A stretch of 32,912 bases of DNA from Coriobacteriia bacterium (GCA_009784945.1 WQXH01000022.1:1-32912); one strand, 5' to 3'; shown: positions 16,301-23,959, numbered from the stretch's first letter. Notes: generated by a model from the letters alone, not told the origin. Translations and numbers: made by a program.

Positions 16301-17833
16301 GACTCAGTGCTGACTCAACAGTCGAGCAAAGATGATGGCGCTCAGAGTGCGCAGAGCAGGAAGGGCTCGGTTTTCGAAGAGCCTCTCCACTTGACTTTTG
16401 AGGATCATCCCTATTTGGTGGATCACTCTGTTGTTCGCCAACCAAAAGGTTGGCATGTTGCAGAAGACCTTAGTCCCGTTGTGCCCTTTGCCATGACCTT
16501 GGAGATTGCAGCAGAAATAGCCATGAAGTATGCGCCTGGCCAAAAGCTAGTTACCATAAGCAATGCAAGCGCCTATAGATGGATAGCCCTCGAGCAGCCT
16601 TTTGACACCATTGTTAAAGGAAAGTGGCTCAGCAATAACACCGTGCTTGTGTCGATAGGCGATTACTTTGAGGCAGAGTGCACCTTTGCCAATGAATACC
16701 CCGAGCCATTGGCAGAATTTGACGGAGACCTGGACATAGGTGATGAGATCGTCAAGCGGCGTCCGGCAGCTGAGTGGTACGACCGATTTAGTTTTCATGG
16801 ACCGCAATACCGTTCAATCACCAAGCAAGATAAGATATGCCAAAGAGGCATGACGGGCGCTCTCAGAAGTGCGCCAGGGCGAGGATCTTTGCTCGATGCA
16901 ATGGGCCAGCAGCTGGGACTGTTTTTGCATATTACTCAAACCGAAAATACCATCTCTTTTCCTGTGCGCATGAAAGAGATCGTATTGTATGACGACCTAT
17001 TCGACCAAGAGGGCGAGTTTGAGAGCAAGGCCGTCGTCACTCGCTTAACCAAAAATATTATAGCTATGGACGTTGTTTACCTGCGCAATGGTAAGCAGTG
17101 GTGCCTCGGTCGTGGATTCACACTTCAGCGCTTCCAAAATGTTCCCGAAGTGTGGCAGATTATCGTTAACCCTCAACACAACAAGCTTTCAAAAGAAATT
17201 GCTCCAGGGGTCTTCTTCTACCAATCTGATATGCATGACAACTTGGTGCTCTTCCTCTCAAGGCGCTACCTTAATTCATTTGAGAGGGAGGAGCTTGAAA
17301 AGCTGGAAAATTCTGGACAAAAACGTGAGCATCTCATCAGTCGCATTGCCCTTAAGGATGCGGTGCGGATGAGCGCAAGGGTAGATGACGAAGAATTACT
17401 CTGGCCCATTGAGTTTTACTGCAAAAAAGAAGAGAGCGGAAAGCCATACCTCAGGGGTCATGGGCGAGCTGCAGAGAAGGTCGATGGGCTCAAAGTGTCT
17501 CTCTCGCATAAGACTACTGCAGCTATAGCCATAGTCTCAGATAAGCCTGTTGGTATTGACCTGGAAGAAATCGATGCAACAGCCAGTAACAACATTGACG
17601 AATTCTGCACGAGCCAAGAGCAGGCTCTGCTGGCTGATACCGCGCTTTCTCATGCGGCTCTGAGGTTTTGGGTTGCCAAAGAGGCCTATACTAAAATGAC
17701 AGGCGAGGGTCTCAAAGGAACGCCTAAGCGCTATGAAGTCGCTTCAATTGATGGAGAAGTCTTAACGATAGGAAACAGCCAGATTAAAACAGTTGTGCTG
17801 GAAGACAAATATGTTGCAGGCTGGACAGTATAA
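13379..17833 (+). CDS. multidomain lipid/polyketide synthase, KS-AT-like-DH-PPTase
   Basis: A 1484-aa partner of the preceding synthase. Domains: (1) about 16-470, ketosynthase with C219 (DAACASG), H354 (EAHGTA) and H392 (NIGHAMPACA), so the triad is complete and this is not a plain chain-length factor; (2) about 565-850, acyltransferase-like domain with nucleophile S630 and H732 (VGVHTPLA), but GYSIGE instead of GHSxGE and FPGYWEG instead of FPGQGSQ; (3) about 1000-1270, double-hotdog dehydratase with H1016 (LVDHSVV) and D1173 (LLDAMGQQ); (4) about 1285-1484, a Sfp-type phosphopantetheinyl transferase with D1394 and E1396 (GIDLEE) and K1434, E1435 and K1439 (WVAKEAYTK). It supplies the dehydration step and carrier activation that the first protein lacks. 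The ATG at 13379 overlaps the upstream stop by 14 bp; an ATG at 13394 is the alternative start. A charged linker rich in Gln and Ser (about 945-1000) separates the AT-like and DH parts. Confidence 0.92.
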   Translation: MVTPKMSEKTTMHEGDIAIVGMSVLSPAGDTVDEFWHGISQGKSFIKEVPDYVIDPYHFTGNPDDDIDVFYCKHGGFMQPVSVDPLRYGVMPIAAGGTDPEQLVSLMAAEQALIDADAFENREQLKKCSVILGRGGFAGLIQMRFINIMRTGREMTRLLKSVLPELTDDDLTKVKRAYQAEQGRYHPDMATGTMPNLMASLINNTFDLQGPSYVVDAACASGIIVINQSISLLRSGQCEIALAGAMHLGHSPMFWGTFDLIRAQSQRQVIAPFSEDADGLLIGQGIGFVVLKTLRQAILDGNKIYAIIKETSVCSDGAASHVITTSTEGQVRAIDEAWSKTGMDPNKLGFIEAHGTATVVGDKTEIESIKTYFGDNSKPRAYVGSLKSNIGHAMPACAILSVIKTALALHHKKIPPTLNCPNPIPSMFESRFRPPTELIDWDGEELPHVAGVNAFGFGGVNAHAIMTTYEPPSGSPVMKRKPYLGDAITVTANTGQALIEKLARGDYSAPGGDYRMVVFEPDDERIKQAIAIIKEDKPWHGGFDIWFTNKPLLQSGGKISFMFPGYWEGWDAETDSLSEALDLPYMSSLVAATEKESARHNSQKLYQSKALGKAALEKLGVEADFYTGYSIGEYDAAVFAGILNCDVNSWADAFSSVLEGFESFFDMVVVNGVNRKQAEQWCKHVPELYLSSIDSPHQIMLSGTDDAVNSLVEILQREEIVHVVLPKRVGVHTPLAEGLFTNLEPFFKGIEICEGSTPVWSATLQNTLPTQREQYLSYLTEELTKPVCFTNLVEKLYDEQQARVFIQVGSGPLVSYVEDILSGKEFASMATSVSSRNGAQQMRRIMALLFVEGHKSNCDFLGVKPQYQSKNTLLRLAKGAPALLEELPELSELVAKRYGKLMPGGLMGSQRASLQTENPIVSNLDANIADAIAVQREIVELFESSDISMLPRTSAQRTSQSKEEQRQSLPQAAQDSVLTQQSSKDDGAQSAQSRKGSVFEEPLHLTFEDHPYLVDHSVVRQPKGWHVAEDLSPVVPFAMTLEIAAEIAMKYAPGQKLVTISNASAYRWIALEQPFDTIVKGKWLSNNTVLVSIGDYFEAECTFANEYPEPLAEFDGDLDIGDEIVKRRPAAEWYDRFSFHGPQYRSITKQDKICQRGMTGALRSAPGRGSLLDAMGQQLGLFLHITQTENTISFPVRMKEIVLYDDLFDQEGEFESKAVVTRLTKNIIAMDVVYLRNGKQWCLGRGFTLQRFQNVPEVWQIIVNPQHNKLSKEIAPGVFFYQSDMHDNLVLFLSRRYLNSFEREELEKLENSGQKREHLISRIALKDAVRMSARVDDEELLWPIEFYCKKEESGKPYLRGHGRAAEKVDGLKVSLSHKTTAAIAIVSDKPVGIDLEEIDATASNNIDEFCTSQEQALLADTALSHAALRFWVAKEAYTKMTGEGLKGTPKRYEVASIDGEVLTIGNSQIKTVVLEDKYVAGWTV

Positions 17834-17863
17834 ACGTGAAGAACACAGTGAGGCTAAAGAAAA

Positions 17864-19561
17864 GTGAGTAAAGCATTCTATTTTGACCGTGACTATGCAG
17901 ATACGGTTCAGTCCTTGATAGCAAGAACTGCCCAGCTCTATGGCAAACACCCTTTTTGTGAGTATGTTGAGGGCGGAAAAAATGTGGTCAAGTCCTACCA
18001 AAACATGATGGATGATGTGCAGAGGATTGAAGCCTACCTGGCTGAAGCTGGGGTCAGGCACGTTGGCTTGCTGGGCGCAACCAGCTACCAGTGGCTCTGC
18101 GTATTCATGGCATGCCTCTACAGCGGCATCGTTGTAGTGCCCATGGACACCCTGCTTTCGAGCGAGGATCTTCTCTATCAAATCAGACACTCCGACACTG
18201 AGTTGCTGTTTTGTGATGAAAAGTTTGGCAATCTGAGCGAGGAGCTGACCCAGGAGGACAAGTGCAAAAAGCTCTGCTATTTGGACACTCTTGGCGAGTC
18301 CAGCTTAGCTCAGGAATTAAGCACACGCCTCGTCAGACCGTGTGAAAACGCTCCTTCGACCGTCATTCCGGGCTTGACCCGGAATCTTGACCAGCAGTTT
18401 AAGATTCCGGGTCAAGCCCACAATGACGTTTTCACACAGTCTGTCGTTGCTCAAGCTGCTGAGCCAGCAGCTGTGGACAAGCGTGATCTTGCGATGATTG
18501 TTTACACCTCAGGCACAACAGGGGTACCCAAGGGCGTGATGCTCAGTCAAGAAAACCTTGCAGCTGCAGCGCACTATGGCAGCGCCGTGGTAGACACACC
18601 TCTCGTCTCGCGCCTGCTGGTGATTTTGCCCAATAATCATGTGTTTACCATTGGCCACTGCTTTTTGACCCCGCTTTACTTTGGCGGCAGTCTCTGCTTG
18701 AATGACTCAATCCTCAACACCTTTACCAATTTGACAAAGTACAAGGTCGACTTTCTTGTGGTTGTGCCAGCAGTTATGAGGATTTTTAAGCAACAAATAG
18801 AAAACCAGCTCAACGAAGCTGGGGTTGGTCCGCTGGAGTCTCTTGGCAAGATCAAGCTGGCTCTGGTTACCAAGGCAATCAGGGCAAAAATCGGCCCAAA
18901 CCTCAAGTCGGTTGTATGTGGCGGAGCACCGCTCGACCCGGCGCTTGTCCATTACTTCAAGCTCCTGGATATTCAGCTTCAAAGTGGTTACGGGATGACC
19001 GAGTGCGCCCCTCTCATATCTTGTCAGGTTAAGGATCACATTGACTATGATCGTGCTGACTCAGTTGGAGTGCCTGGTGTGTGCATAGACGCCAAAATCA
19101 TTGATGGCGAGATTCAGGTGTCGGGTAAAAATGTCATGCTCGGTTACTACAAAGACCCTCAAAGTACCGCTGAGGTGTTGGTAGACGGCTGGCTAAAAAC
19201 TGGCGATCTTGGCTATCTGGACGACGAGGGCTTCTTGTACGTGACGGGACGCAGAAAAAACCTGATAATCCTGGGCAATGGCGAAAACGTCTCGCCCGAG
19301 GAGCTCGAGATGCTCTTTGATGACTGCACATACATCGACAGCATGATAGTGTATCCCAATGTTGAACTTGACATCATCTGCGCCGAGATATACCCAGATG
19401 AAAAAGCAGTTGAGAAACTCGGCCTGGAAAAAGTGCAGGAACTGATCAGAGACGTCGTCAAGGAAGTTAACCAGAAGCTCCCCATTTATAAGAACATCAA
19501 GCTCGTCAATTTTAGAGACACGCCTTTCGAAAAAACAACAACACTCAAGATCAAGCGCTAA
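17864..19561 (+). CDS. AMP-forming acyl-CoA/acyl-ACP synthetase
   Basis: A 565-aa member of the ANL superfamily, which adenylates a carboxylate and transfers the acyl group to CoA or a carrier protein. The core motif YTSGTTGVPKG is at 214-224, GYGMTE occurs at about residue 378, TGDLGYLDDEGFLYVTGRRKN is split between the two lobes, and the C-terminal FEKTTTLKIKR carries the catalytic Lys region. The GTG start lies 30 bp after the second synthase, so it is the third operon gene. No thioesterase is visible in the synthases, so this protein could reclaim or load fatty acids, or act on chains released from the carrier. Residues about 157-193 are encoded by an inserted palindromic repeat (VIPGLTRNL) that keeps the frame and falls in the variable segment before the ATP loop. 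Substrate is unknown. Confidence 0.9.
   Translation: MSKAFYFDRDYADTVQSLIARTAQLYGKHPFCEYVEGGKNVVKSYQNMMDDVQRIEAYLAEAGVRHVGLLGATSYQWLCVFMACLYSGIVVVPMDTLLSSEDLLYQIRHSDTELLFCDEKFGNLSEELTQEDKCKKLCYLDTLGESSLAQELSTRLVRPCENAPSTVIPGLTRNLDQQFKIPGQAHNDVFTQSVVAQAAEPAAVDKRDLAMIVYTSGTTGVPKGVMLSQENLAAAAHYGSAVVDTPLVSRLLVILPNNHVFTIGHCFLTPLYFGGSLCLNDSILNTFTNLTKYKVDFLVVVPAVMRIFKQQIENQLNEAGVGPLESLGKIKLALVTKAIRAKIGPNLKSVVCGGAPLDPALVHYFKLLDIQLQSGYGMTECAPLISCQVKDHIDYDRADSVGVPGVCIDAKIIDGEIQVSGKNVMLGYYKDPQSTAEVLVDGWLKTGDLGYLDDEGFLYVTGRRKNLIILGNGENVSPEELEMLFDDCTYIDSMIVYPNVELDIICAEIYPDEKAVEKLGLEKVQELIRDVVKEVNQKLPIYKNIKLVNFRDTPFEKTTTLKIKR
18334..18443. repeat. 110-bp palindromic repeat inside the acyl ligase gene, copy 1
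   Basis: The ends CAGACCGTGTGAAAACG and CGTTTTCACACAGTCTG are near-perfect inverted repeats, and an inner palindrome (ATTCCGGGCTTGACCCGGAAT and its partner around AAGATTCCGGGTCAAGCCC) follows. The element is translated in frame as part of the ligase (VIPGLTRNL and neighbours). Copy 2 lies 1.1 kb downstream, about 90 percent identical by eye. VIPGLTR-like peptides are a known by-product of such dispersed palindromes in other bacteria. Confidence 0.85.
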
Positions 19562-19573
19562 TAGCCCCGTTAT

Positions 19574-19682
19574 GGCCGACTTGAAAATGCTCCTTCGACT
19601 GTCATACCGGGCTTGACCCGAAATCTTGACCAGCAGTTTAAGATTCCGGGTCAAGCCCGGAATGACATTTTCACAGTCTGCC
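19574..19682. repeat. palindromic repeat, copy 2, after the operon stop
   Basis: Starts 13 bp after the ligase stop. The outer arms are GGC-GACT-GAAAATG and CATTTTC-AGTC-GCC, and the inner arms ACCGGGCTTGACCCG and CGGGTCAAGCCCGGAAT pair strongly. It lies between convergent genes and could serve as a bidirectional transcription end or mRNA 3-prime stabiliser for the synthase operon. It has no T-run. The second base-pair arm is more intact here than in copy 1. Confidence 0.85.
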
Positions 19683-19727
19683 ATGTAAGCGGAAATCTCG
19701 CACAATAACACCATTCGCTCGCACAGG

Positions 19728-19994
19728 TCACGAGGATTTGCCTCTTTCGTGCGTAGAAATAAGAGCTGCAAGCCTCTTTCTGCATTTATGATAAGGAATA
19801 TAATACAAGCAGCCGAGTGAGAAACAGAGCGCTCCGTAAGAAGGGTAAAGAAGTATCCAAATGAACTCACCGAAGTTTTCAAAGCCATTCCAGGACTCTG
19901 CGCTCACAAAGTGAAGCACGACTGGGACAAGTATAAACAGAGAGCCAAAGAGAAAAAGTATTGGTGCGTTGCGGTAGTATTTTTTACGCTTCAA
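19728..19994 (-). CDS. small predicted membrane protein, or C-terminal half of a broken gene
   Basis: An 88-aa frame with a basic start (KRKKYYR) and two hydrophobic segments: about 11-30 (ILFLFGSLFILVPVVLHFV) and about 44-66 (FIWILLYPSYGALCFSLGC). It ends in a basic, hydrophilic tail. The TTG start at 19994 has no good ribosome binding site. The frame continues directly from the upstream small gene: only a TAA at 20009-20007 and four codons separate them. It is therefore either a coupled second gene or the membrane half of one protein split by a stop. I do not recognise a specific family. Confidence 0.45.
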   Translation of the reverse strand: MKRKKYYRNAPILFLFGSLFILVPVVLHFVSAESWNGFENFGEFIWILLYPSYGALCFSLGCLYYIPYHKCRKRLAALISTHERGKSS

Positions 19995-20006
19995 GCACTC
20001 ATCGAT

Positions 20007-20330
20007 TTAAGCCTTTATATCATCGAGCTTTTCGAGCTCAGCAGTAAAGTAACACACTGCCTGATATGAGCCAATAGGATTAAACAGTCTGATTTGTCTC
20101 TCCTCAGCTCGTTTCAGAGCATCCTCTTTCTTTTGTACCGAGATTTGGCAGCGATACAAATTGGGTATGCAGCGCACATAGAAAACCTTTCCCATCGGAG
20201 TTATGCGAACTGGAAGTAATCCACGTGAAATCATCTCCGTGAAGTATTGCTCATCTTTATCCAGGTCATACCCAACGCTCCACCTGCGCTTGACTAGCGC
20301 AACAGATCGAGCATCTTTTTGTGAGGGCAT
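20007..20330 (-). CDS. small hypothetical protein, weakly DUF2812-like
   Basis: A 107-aa frame from the ATG at 20330, chosen because GGGAGGA lies about 10 nt upstream; an upstream start at 20426 would run into the helicase gene. The segment DEQYFTEMISRGLLPVRI followed by FYVRCIPNLYRCQISV recalls the layout of DUF2812 proteins (a soluble domain followed by membrane helices), but the match is only by eye. It starts 34 bp after the SNF2 helicase stop and is probably co-transcribed. The next in-frame segment encodes two membrane helices, as expected for such a family, so the stop at 20007 may be a recent mutation. Function is unknown. Confidence 0.5.
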   Translation of the reverse strand: MPSQKDARSVALVKRRWSVGYDLDKDEQYFTEMISRGLLPVRITPMGKVFYVRCIPNLYRCQISVQKKEDALKRAEERQIRLFNPIGSYQAVCYFTAELEKLDDIKA

Positions 20331-20364
20331 GTAGTTGGCATCCTCCCTTTTTCCGCGCACGACC

Positions 20365-23300
20365 CTACACTGCATCTTCGTCAAAGAGTGCCAATAGTTC
20401 CTCACTGCTGAGTGCATCAAAGGCATTGCCGCCAGACTGAATTATCGACTCAGCAAGTGCAGCTTTACGCTCTTGTAGAGCCAAGATACGCTCCTCAATA
20501 GTTGCTTTGCAGATGAGCTTAAATACCTGCACAGAGCGGGTCTGACCAATGCGATGGGTGCGATCGGTAGCTTGGTTTTGTGCACTCAGGTTCCACCAGG
20601 GGTCAAAGTGAACAACGACATCGGCACCAGTGAGATTCAAGCCAGTTCCTCCCGCCTTGAGTGAGATAAGGAAGATCGGTACCTCTCCTTCGTTAAATGA
20701 CTGCACCAGCTTCATCCGCTCCATCTTGCTTGTTGAGCCATCCAGCCTAAAAAAGCGCATCAGTTTTGATCGCAGGCGGCTCTCCAAGATGTCAAGCATC
20801 GAGGTAAACTGCGAAAACAGCAAGACGCGATGCCCGCCCTCAATACAGTTTGTCAGTAGCTCAAGGCAGGCTTCTAGTTTTGCAGAACCATCGCGGTAGT
20901 CTTGGTAGACCAACGCTGGGTCGCAACAGAGTTGACGAAGGCGTGTGAGTGCGGCTAGAACCGCAATGCGTCCCTGCTGGCCGGTGGCTTCGGCGAGCTT
21001 AACCGCCAACTCCTTTTTAGTGTTAGCCAGCATAGCCAGGTAAAGTGAGCGCTGCTCCTTGTTCATTTCAACGGTTAAAATGCTCTCGATCTTTGGTGGC
21101 AGCTCGCGCAGGACTTCGGACTTGAGGCGACGCAGAATAAAGGGTCTCACCAGGGCACGCAAGATCTCTGTTCGTTCATCATCGAACTCCTTGACAATGG
21201 GCTTTTCAAAGCGCCTTTGGAAGTGCGCGTAATTAAAGAGATAGCCAGGCATGAGAAAATCAAAGATCGACCAGAGCTCGGCTAGATTGTTTTCTATAGG
21301 GGTGCCGGTGAGTGCCAGCATGTTGGCACTGTTGAGCTTTTTGACGGCTCGGGCATTGATGGTATTTTGATTTTTGATCATTTGAGCTTCATCTAAGATG
21401 ACATAGTCAAGTTCGTATCGTTGAAAATGATCGACATCGCGGCGCATTTGGTCGTAGGAACAGACCAGCACATCGACCCTCTCAAGCTGCCCGATAGTGA
21501 CTCTTCGCTCCTCTGCATTGCCGAGCTGAGGAACAACAAACAAGTCCGGAGTAAAGCGTTTGGCCTCTTCAGCCCAATTGAGCACCAGCGAGGCCGGGCA
21601 AATAACCACGGAGGGGCGAGTGAGCCTGCCTTCGATTTTCTTGGCCATCAGTAGTGCGAGCACCTGCAGGGTTTTGCCTAACCCCATGTCATCGGCCAAG
21701 ATGCCGCCAAAGCGCAGGGCCTCCAATGTGCAAAGCCAGCGGAAGCCCTCCTTTTGATAGGAGCGCAACACGTCTTCAAGCGCATTTGGCAGGGCGTATG
21801 ATGCCCGAGAGGCTTCTTCGATGGCGTGAACGATGCTACGCAAGCCTTCATCTCGAGAACAAGCGAGCGAGCCCGACTGTCGGATGAGTGAATCCACAAA
21901 CATTGACTTACTCACATCCATCTCGATATGACCATCAGACCGTGCCAGAGCGGATTCAGATATGTCCAGGCTGTCCAGCATGACAGATAGCTCATGTATC
22001 GCATCATCTTCCAGAGAAAGGAAGGATCCGTCGCGTAGACGTATATATTTCTTAGCCTTGCGGTAGCCGGAGAGAATTCGGGCAATCTCGTTAAAATCAA
22101 TGCCATCAATGTCAATGTCGAGCGACAATAGTCGCCCATCGACCTTGACGCCTACACTTGTTGTTGCAGACGGGCGCACCTTGATGAGCTGGAACTCCTC
22201 CGAGGCGTATACCTCTGCTATCTCTCCAAGAGCAATGACACCCTTAGTGGCAAAGATGAAGACTGCTTCCTCGTCTTTTCCATCCATAAACAAGGTGCCA
22301 GGATCCACAACATGCCTGCCCATATAGGAGGCAAGAAGATCTTCTGCCAAGGTCTCGCGTATTCTATCGTAGGATTCTGAGAAGGACTTATCTCCAAAAG
22401 CGAGGTGACTGGCCTCTCCATAAGAAAACTCCATGCGAGCGGTGATGCCACCATCCTCGGTAGCATCAAGATAGATTTTTGTAAGCAGGGGAGGCGGCGC
22501 AAGTGCTTCGAGCCCATCTGCTATGCGCACATCAAGAAAAGGCTCCACCTCGGGCAGCACATTGGTAAACAAAAAAGGAAGGTCTGAGGCATGAAAGTAG
22601 AGCCTGCCCTCGGTCTGGATGAGCGCGTCAAGCAAGTCCAGGCAGGCTGAAGAGTATGCCGGGCTGGTGGTTATCAGTCGGTTGCCCTTGATGAAATGTA
22701 GGCGGTCAATGCCATAGAATACGTTCAGGTCACCTTCAAGCAGTAGATGAGCTCCCTCGGCAAAGCTCACGAGTTTTATTGTCAGGGCGAGATCCTCTTG
22801 AACAACCTTGAATCTGGCATCTTTGTCTTTGACCTTGGCATCATTGTCTATGAAGAGGAATGTGCGGTTTTCCAGGGCAGAGAAGAGGTCATCAAAAAAG
22901 GAGCGATTGAGCATCATCATCTTTTTAGGTGTGGCTGGGTTATAGTAAAAGTAGCGGTGATAAACGGCAGCATTATAGTGTGAAAGAAAAAAGTCCAGCA
23001 ATGGTTTAGAGCTGTCCTTAAAGGCTCTACGCCCAAGCCATAACACATTGTTTTGTCCAAAGGTAAGGCTCAACTCGTCCAATATCGCTTGTCTAAACTC
23101 ATTTAAGTCCATTACCACAAAGAGTCGATCGTTGCCCACTTTCAGGGTAAGGTAATAGCCGTGATTGGAATGCCAGTTAAGCACAGCTTCGAGTGTGAGT
23201 GGTTTTTGCGCGCCAGAGCGTGCGCCCAAACGTTCTAAAGCTAAGTTGTTCTTTCGCGACATAAGATCAACAGCCTGCTGGTCGGTCTGCTTCTCCTTCT

Positions 23301-23736
23301 TTGCCGGGGGATTACTCTGCTCCCTGAGTTTGTCCATGGTGGTGACTTTTTGAGCTGCTGAGCCCTTCGACCGACTTTTAACGCCTGCTTGAATTAGATC
23401 TCCCCCTTGTTTGAGCACGTCGAAATCGTCTCTTCCTAGCCTGTTGAGGAAGTCCAGTGCCTCGTAGGCCGTGGCCACCACATGCTTGCAAGGGCCGTCA
23501 TATTTCATGAAGGCTGGACAATCACAGTCGGAGTCATCTACTATGAGCTCTCCATCCAGCAAGTCCAGGTAGATATCTACGTCGTAGGAGCTGGCACCTT
23601 GGCCCTTAACCTGCGCCCTGACTAGGTCACTCACAACCGAAACCAGATTGACTCTGCCCCCAGCAAAATACTCCACCCCGCGTGCTCTGGTTGTGGCGCT
23701 AATGCATTCGGTATCTCCAATGACAAAGTGTTTCAT
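20365..23736 (-). CDS. SWIM zinc-finger SNF2-family helicase/ATPase
   Basis: A 1123-aa protein. Residues 71-85 hold a SWIM zinc finger (C71, C73, C83, H85). A long middle region (about 130-620) matches the general plan of bacterial SNF2-associated regions. The two-lobe motor follows: Walker A DDMGLGKT at 682-689, DEAQ box at 782-785, a helicase C lobe with SQFTSMLDILESRL, and motif VI ATDRTHRIGQ ending at residue 1065. Family members are double-stranded DNA translocases that remodel protein-DNA or RNA polymerase complexes. The actual role of the bacterial SWIM-SNF2 type is poorly known. The start codon is at a spot where transcription may begin (see the promoter entry), and no ribosome binding site is seen. 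It diverges from the aminotransferase gene. Confidence 0.93.
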   Translation of the reverse strand: MKHFVIGDTECISATTRARGVEYFAGGRVNLVSVVSDLVRAQVKGQGASSYDVDIYLDLLDGELIVDDSDCDCPAFMKYDGPCKHVVATAYEALDFLNRLGRDDFDVLKQGGDLIQAGVKSRSKGSAAQKVTTMDKLREQSNPPAKKEKQTDQQAVDLMSRKNNLALERLGARSGAQKPLTLEAVLNWHSNHGYYLTLKVGNDRLFVVMDLNEFRQAILDELSLTFGQNNVLWLGRRAFKDSSKPLLDFFLSHYNAAVYHRYFYYNPATPKKMMMLNRSFFDDLFSALENRTFLFIDNDAKVKDKDARFKVVQEDLALTIKLVSFAEGAHLLLEGDLNVFYGIDRLHFIKGNRLITTSPAYSSACLDLLDALIQTEGRLYFHASDLPFLFTNVLPEVEPFLDVRIADGLEALAPPPLLTKIYLDATEDGGITARMEFSYGEASHLAFGDKSFSESYDRIRETLAEDLLASYMGRHVVDPGTLFMDGKDEEAVFIFATKGVIALGEIAEVYASEEFQLIKVRPSATTSVGVKVDGRLLSLDIDIDGIDFNEIARILSGYRKAKKYIRLRDGSFLSLEDDAIHELSVMLDSLDISESALARSDGHIEMDVSKSMFVDSLIRQSGSLACSRDEGLRSIVHAIEEASRASYALPNALEDVLRSYQKEGFRWLCTLEALRFGGILADDMGLGKTLQVLALLMAKKIEGRLTRPSVVICPASLVLNWAEEAKRFTPDLFVVPQLGNAEERRVTIGQLERVDVLVCSYDQMRRDVDHFQRYELDYVILDEAQMIKNQNTINARAVKKLNSANMLALTGTPIENNLAELWSIFDFLMPGYLFNYAHFQRRFEKPIVKEFDDERTEILRALVRPFILRRLKSEVLRELPPKIESILTVEMNKEQRSLYLAMLANTKKELAVKLAEATGQQGRIAVLAALTRLRQLCCDPALVYQDYRDGSAKLEACLELLTNCIEGGHRVLLFSQFTSMLDILESRLRSKLMRFFRLDGSTSKMERMKLVQSFNEGEVPIFLISLKAGGTGLNLTGADVVVHFDPWWNLSAQNQATDRTHRIGQTRSVQVFKLICKATIEERILALQERKAALAESIIQSGGNAFDALSSEELLALFDEDAV

Positions 23737-23742
23737 CAGATG

Positions 23743-23748
23743 ATTATA
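23743..23748 (-). promoter_or_regulatory. -10 box of the SNF2 gene, possibly leaderless
   Basis: On the minus strand a perfect TATAAT lies at 23748-23743, 6 bp before the ATG at 23736. A normal start site would be at or next to the A of that ATG, giving a leaderless mRNA, in keeping with the missing ribosome binding site. No good -35 is seen. Confidence 0.35.
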
Positions 23749-23913
23749 TCTCTGTTAGTTGTTTTGCGACTTGGCAAGTTGAATTCTAAGGTAACCAGGC
23801 GATTACGGTGGTACTACCTAATCTACATGCTAAAGCAAGCAAGGTGAGCAGAAACTAAGAATTGATACCGACATGATTGCTATAAGGTTGCCCTACGCAG
23901 AGTCGGCGCACAT

Positions 23914-23922
23914 TGTTATAAT
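23914..23922 (+). promoter_or_regulatory. extended -10 promoter of the aminotransferase-serA operon
   Basis: TG, one base, TATAAT at 23914-23922 is a perfect extended -10 element 37 bp before the ATG at 23960, followed by an AAGGA ribosome binding site at 23949-23953. No clear -35 at normal spacing, as is common for this promoter type. Confidence 0.55.
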
Positions 23923-23959
23923 CATCTCCTAGCAAATTTTATCGTCAGAAGGAAAACTT

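Noticed and set aside
19193-19888. 231-aa minus-strand frame containing VIPGLTRNL
   Set aside because: It runs antisense through the ligase C-terminus and the palindromic repeat; the peptide arises from the repeat, not from a conserved gene.
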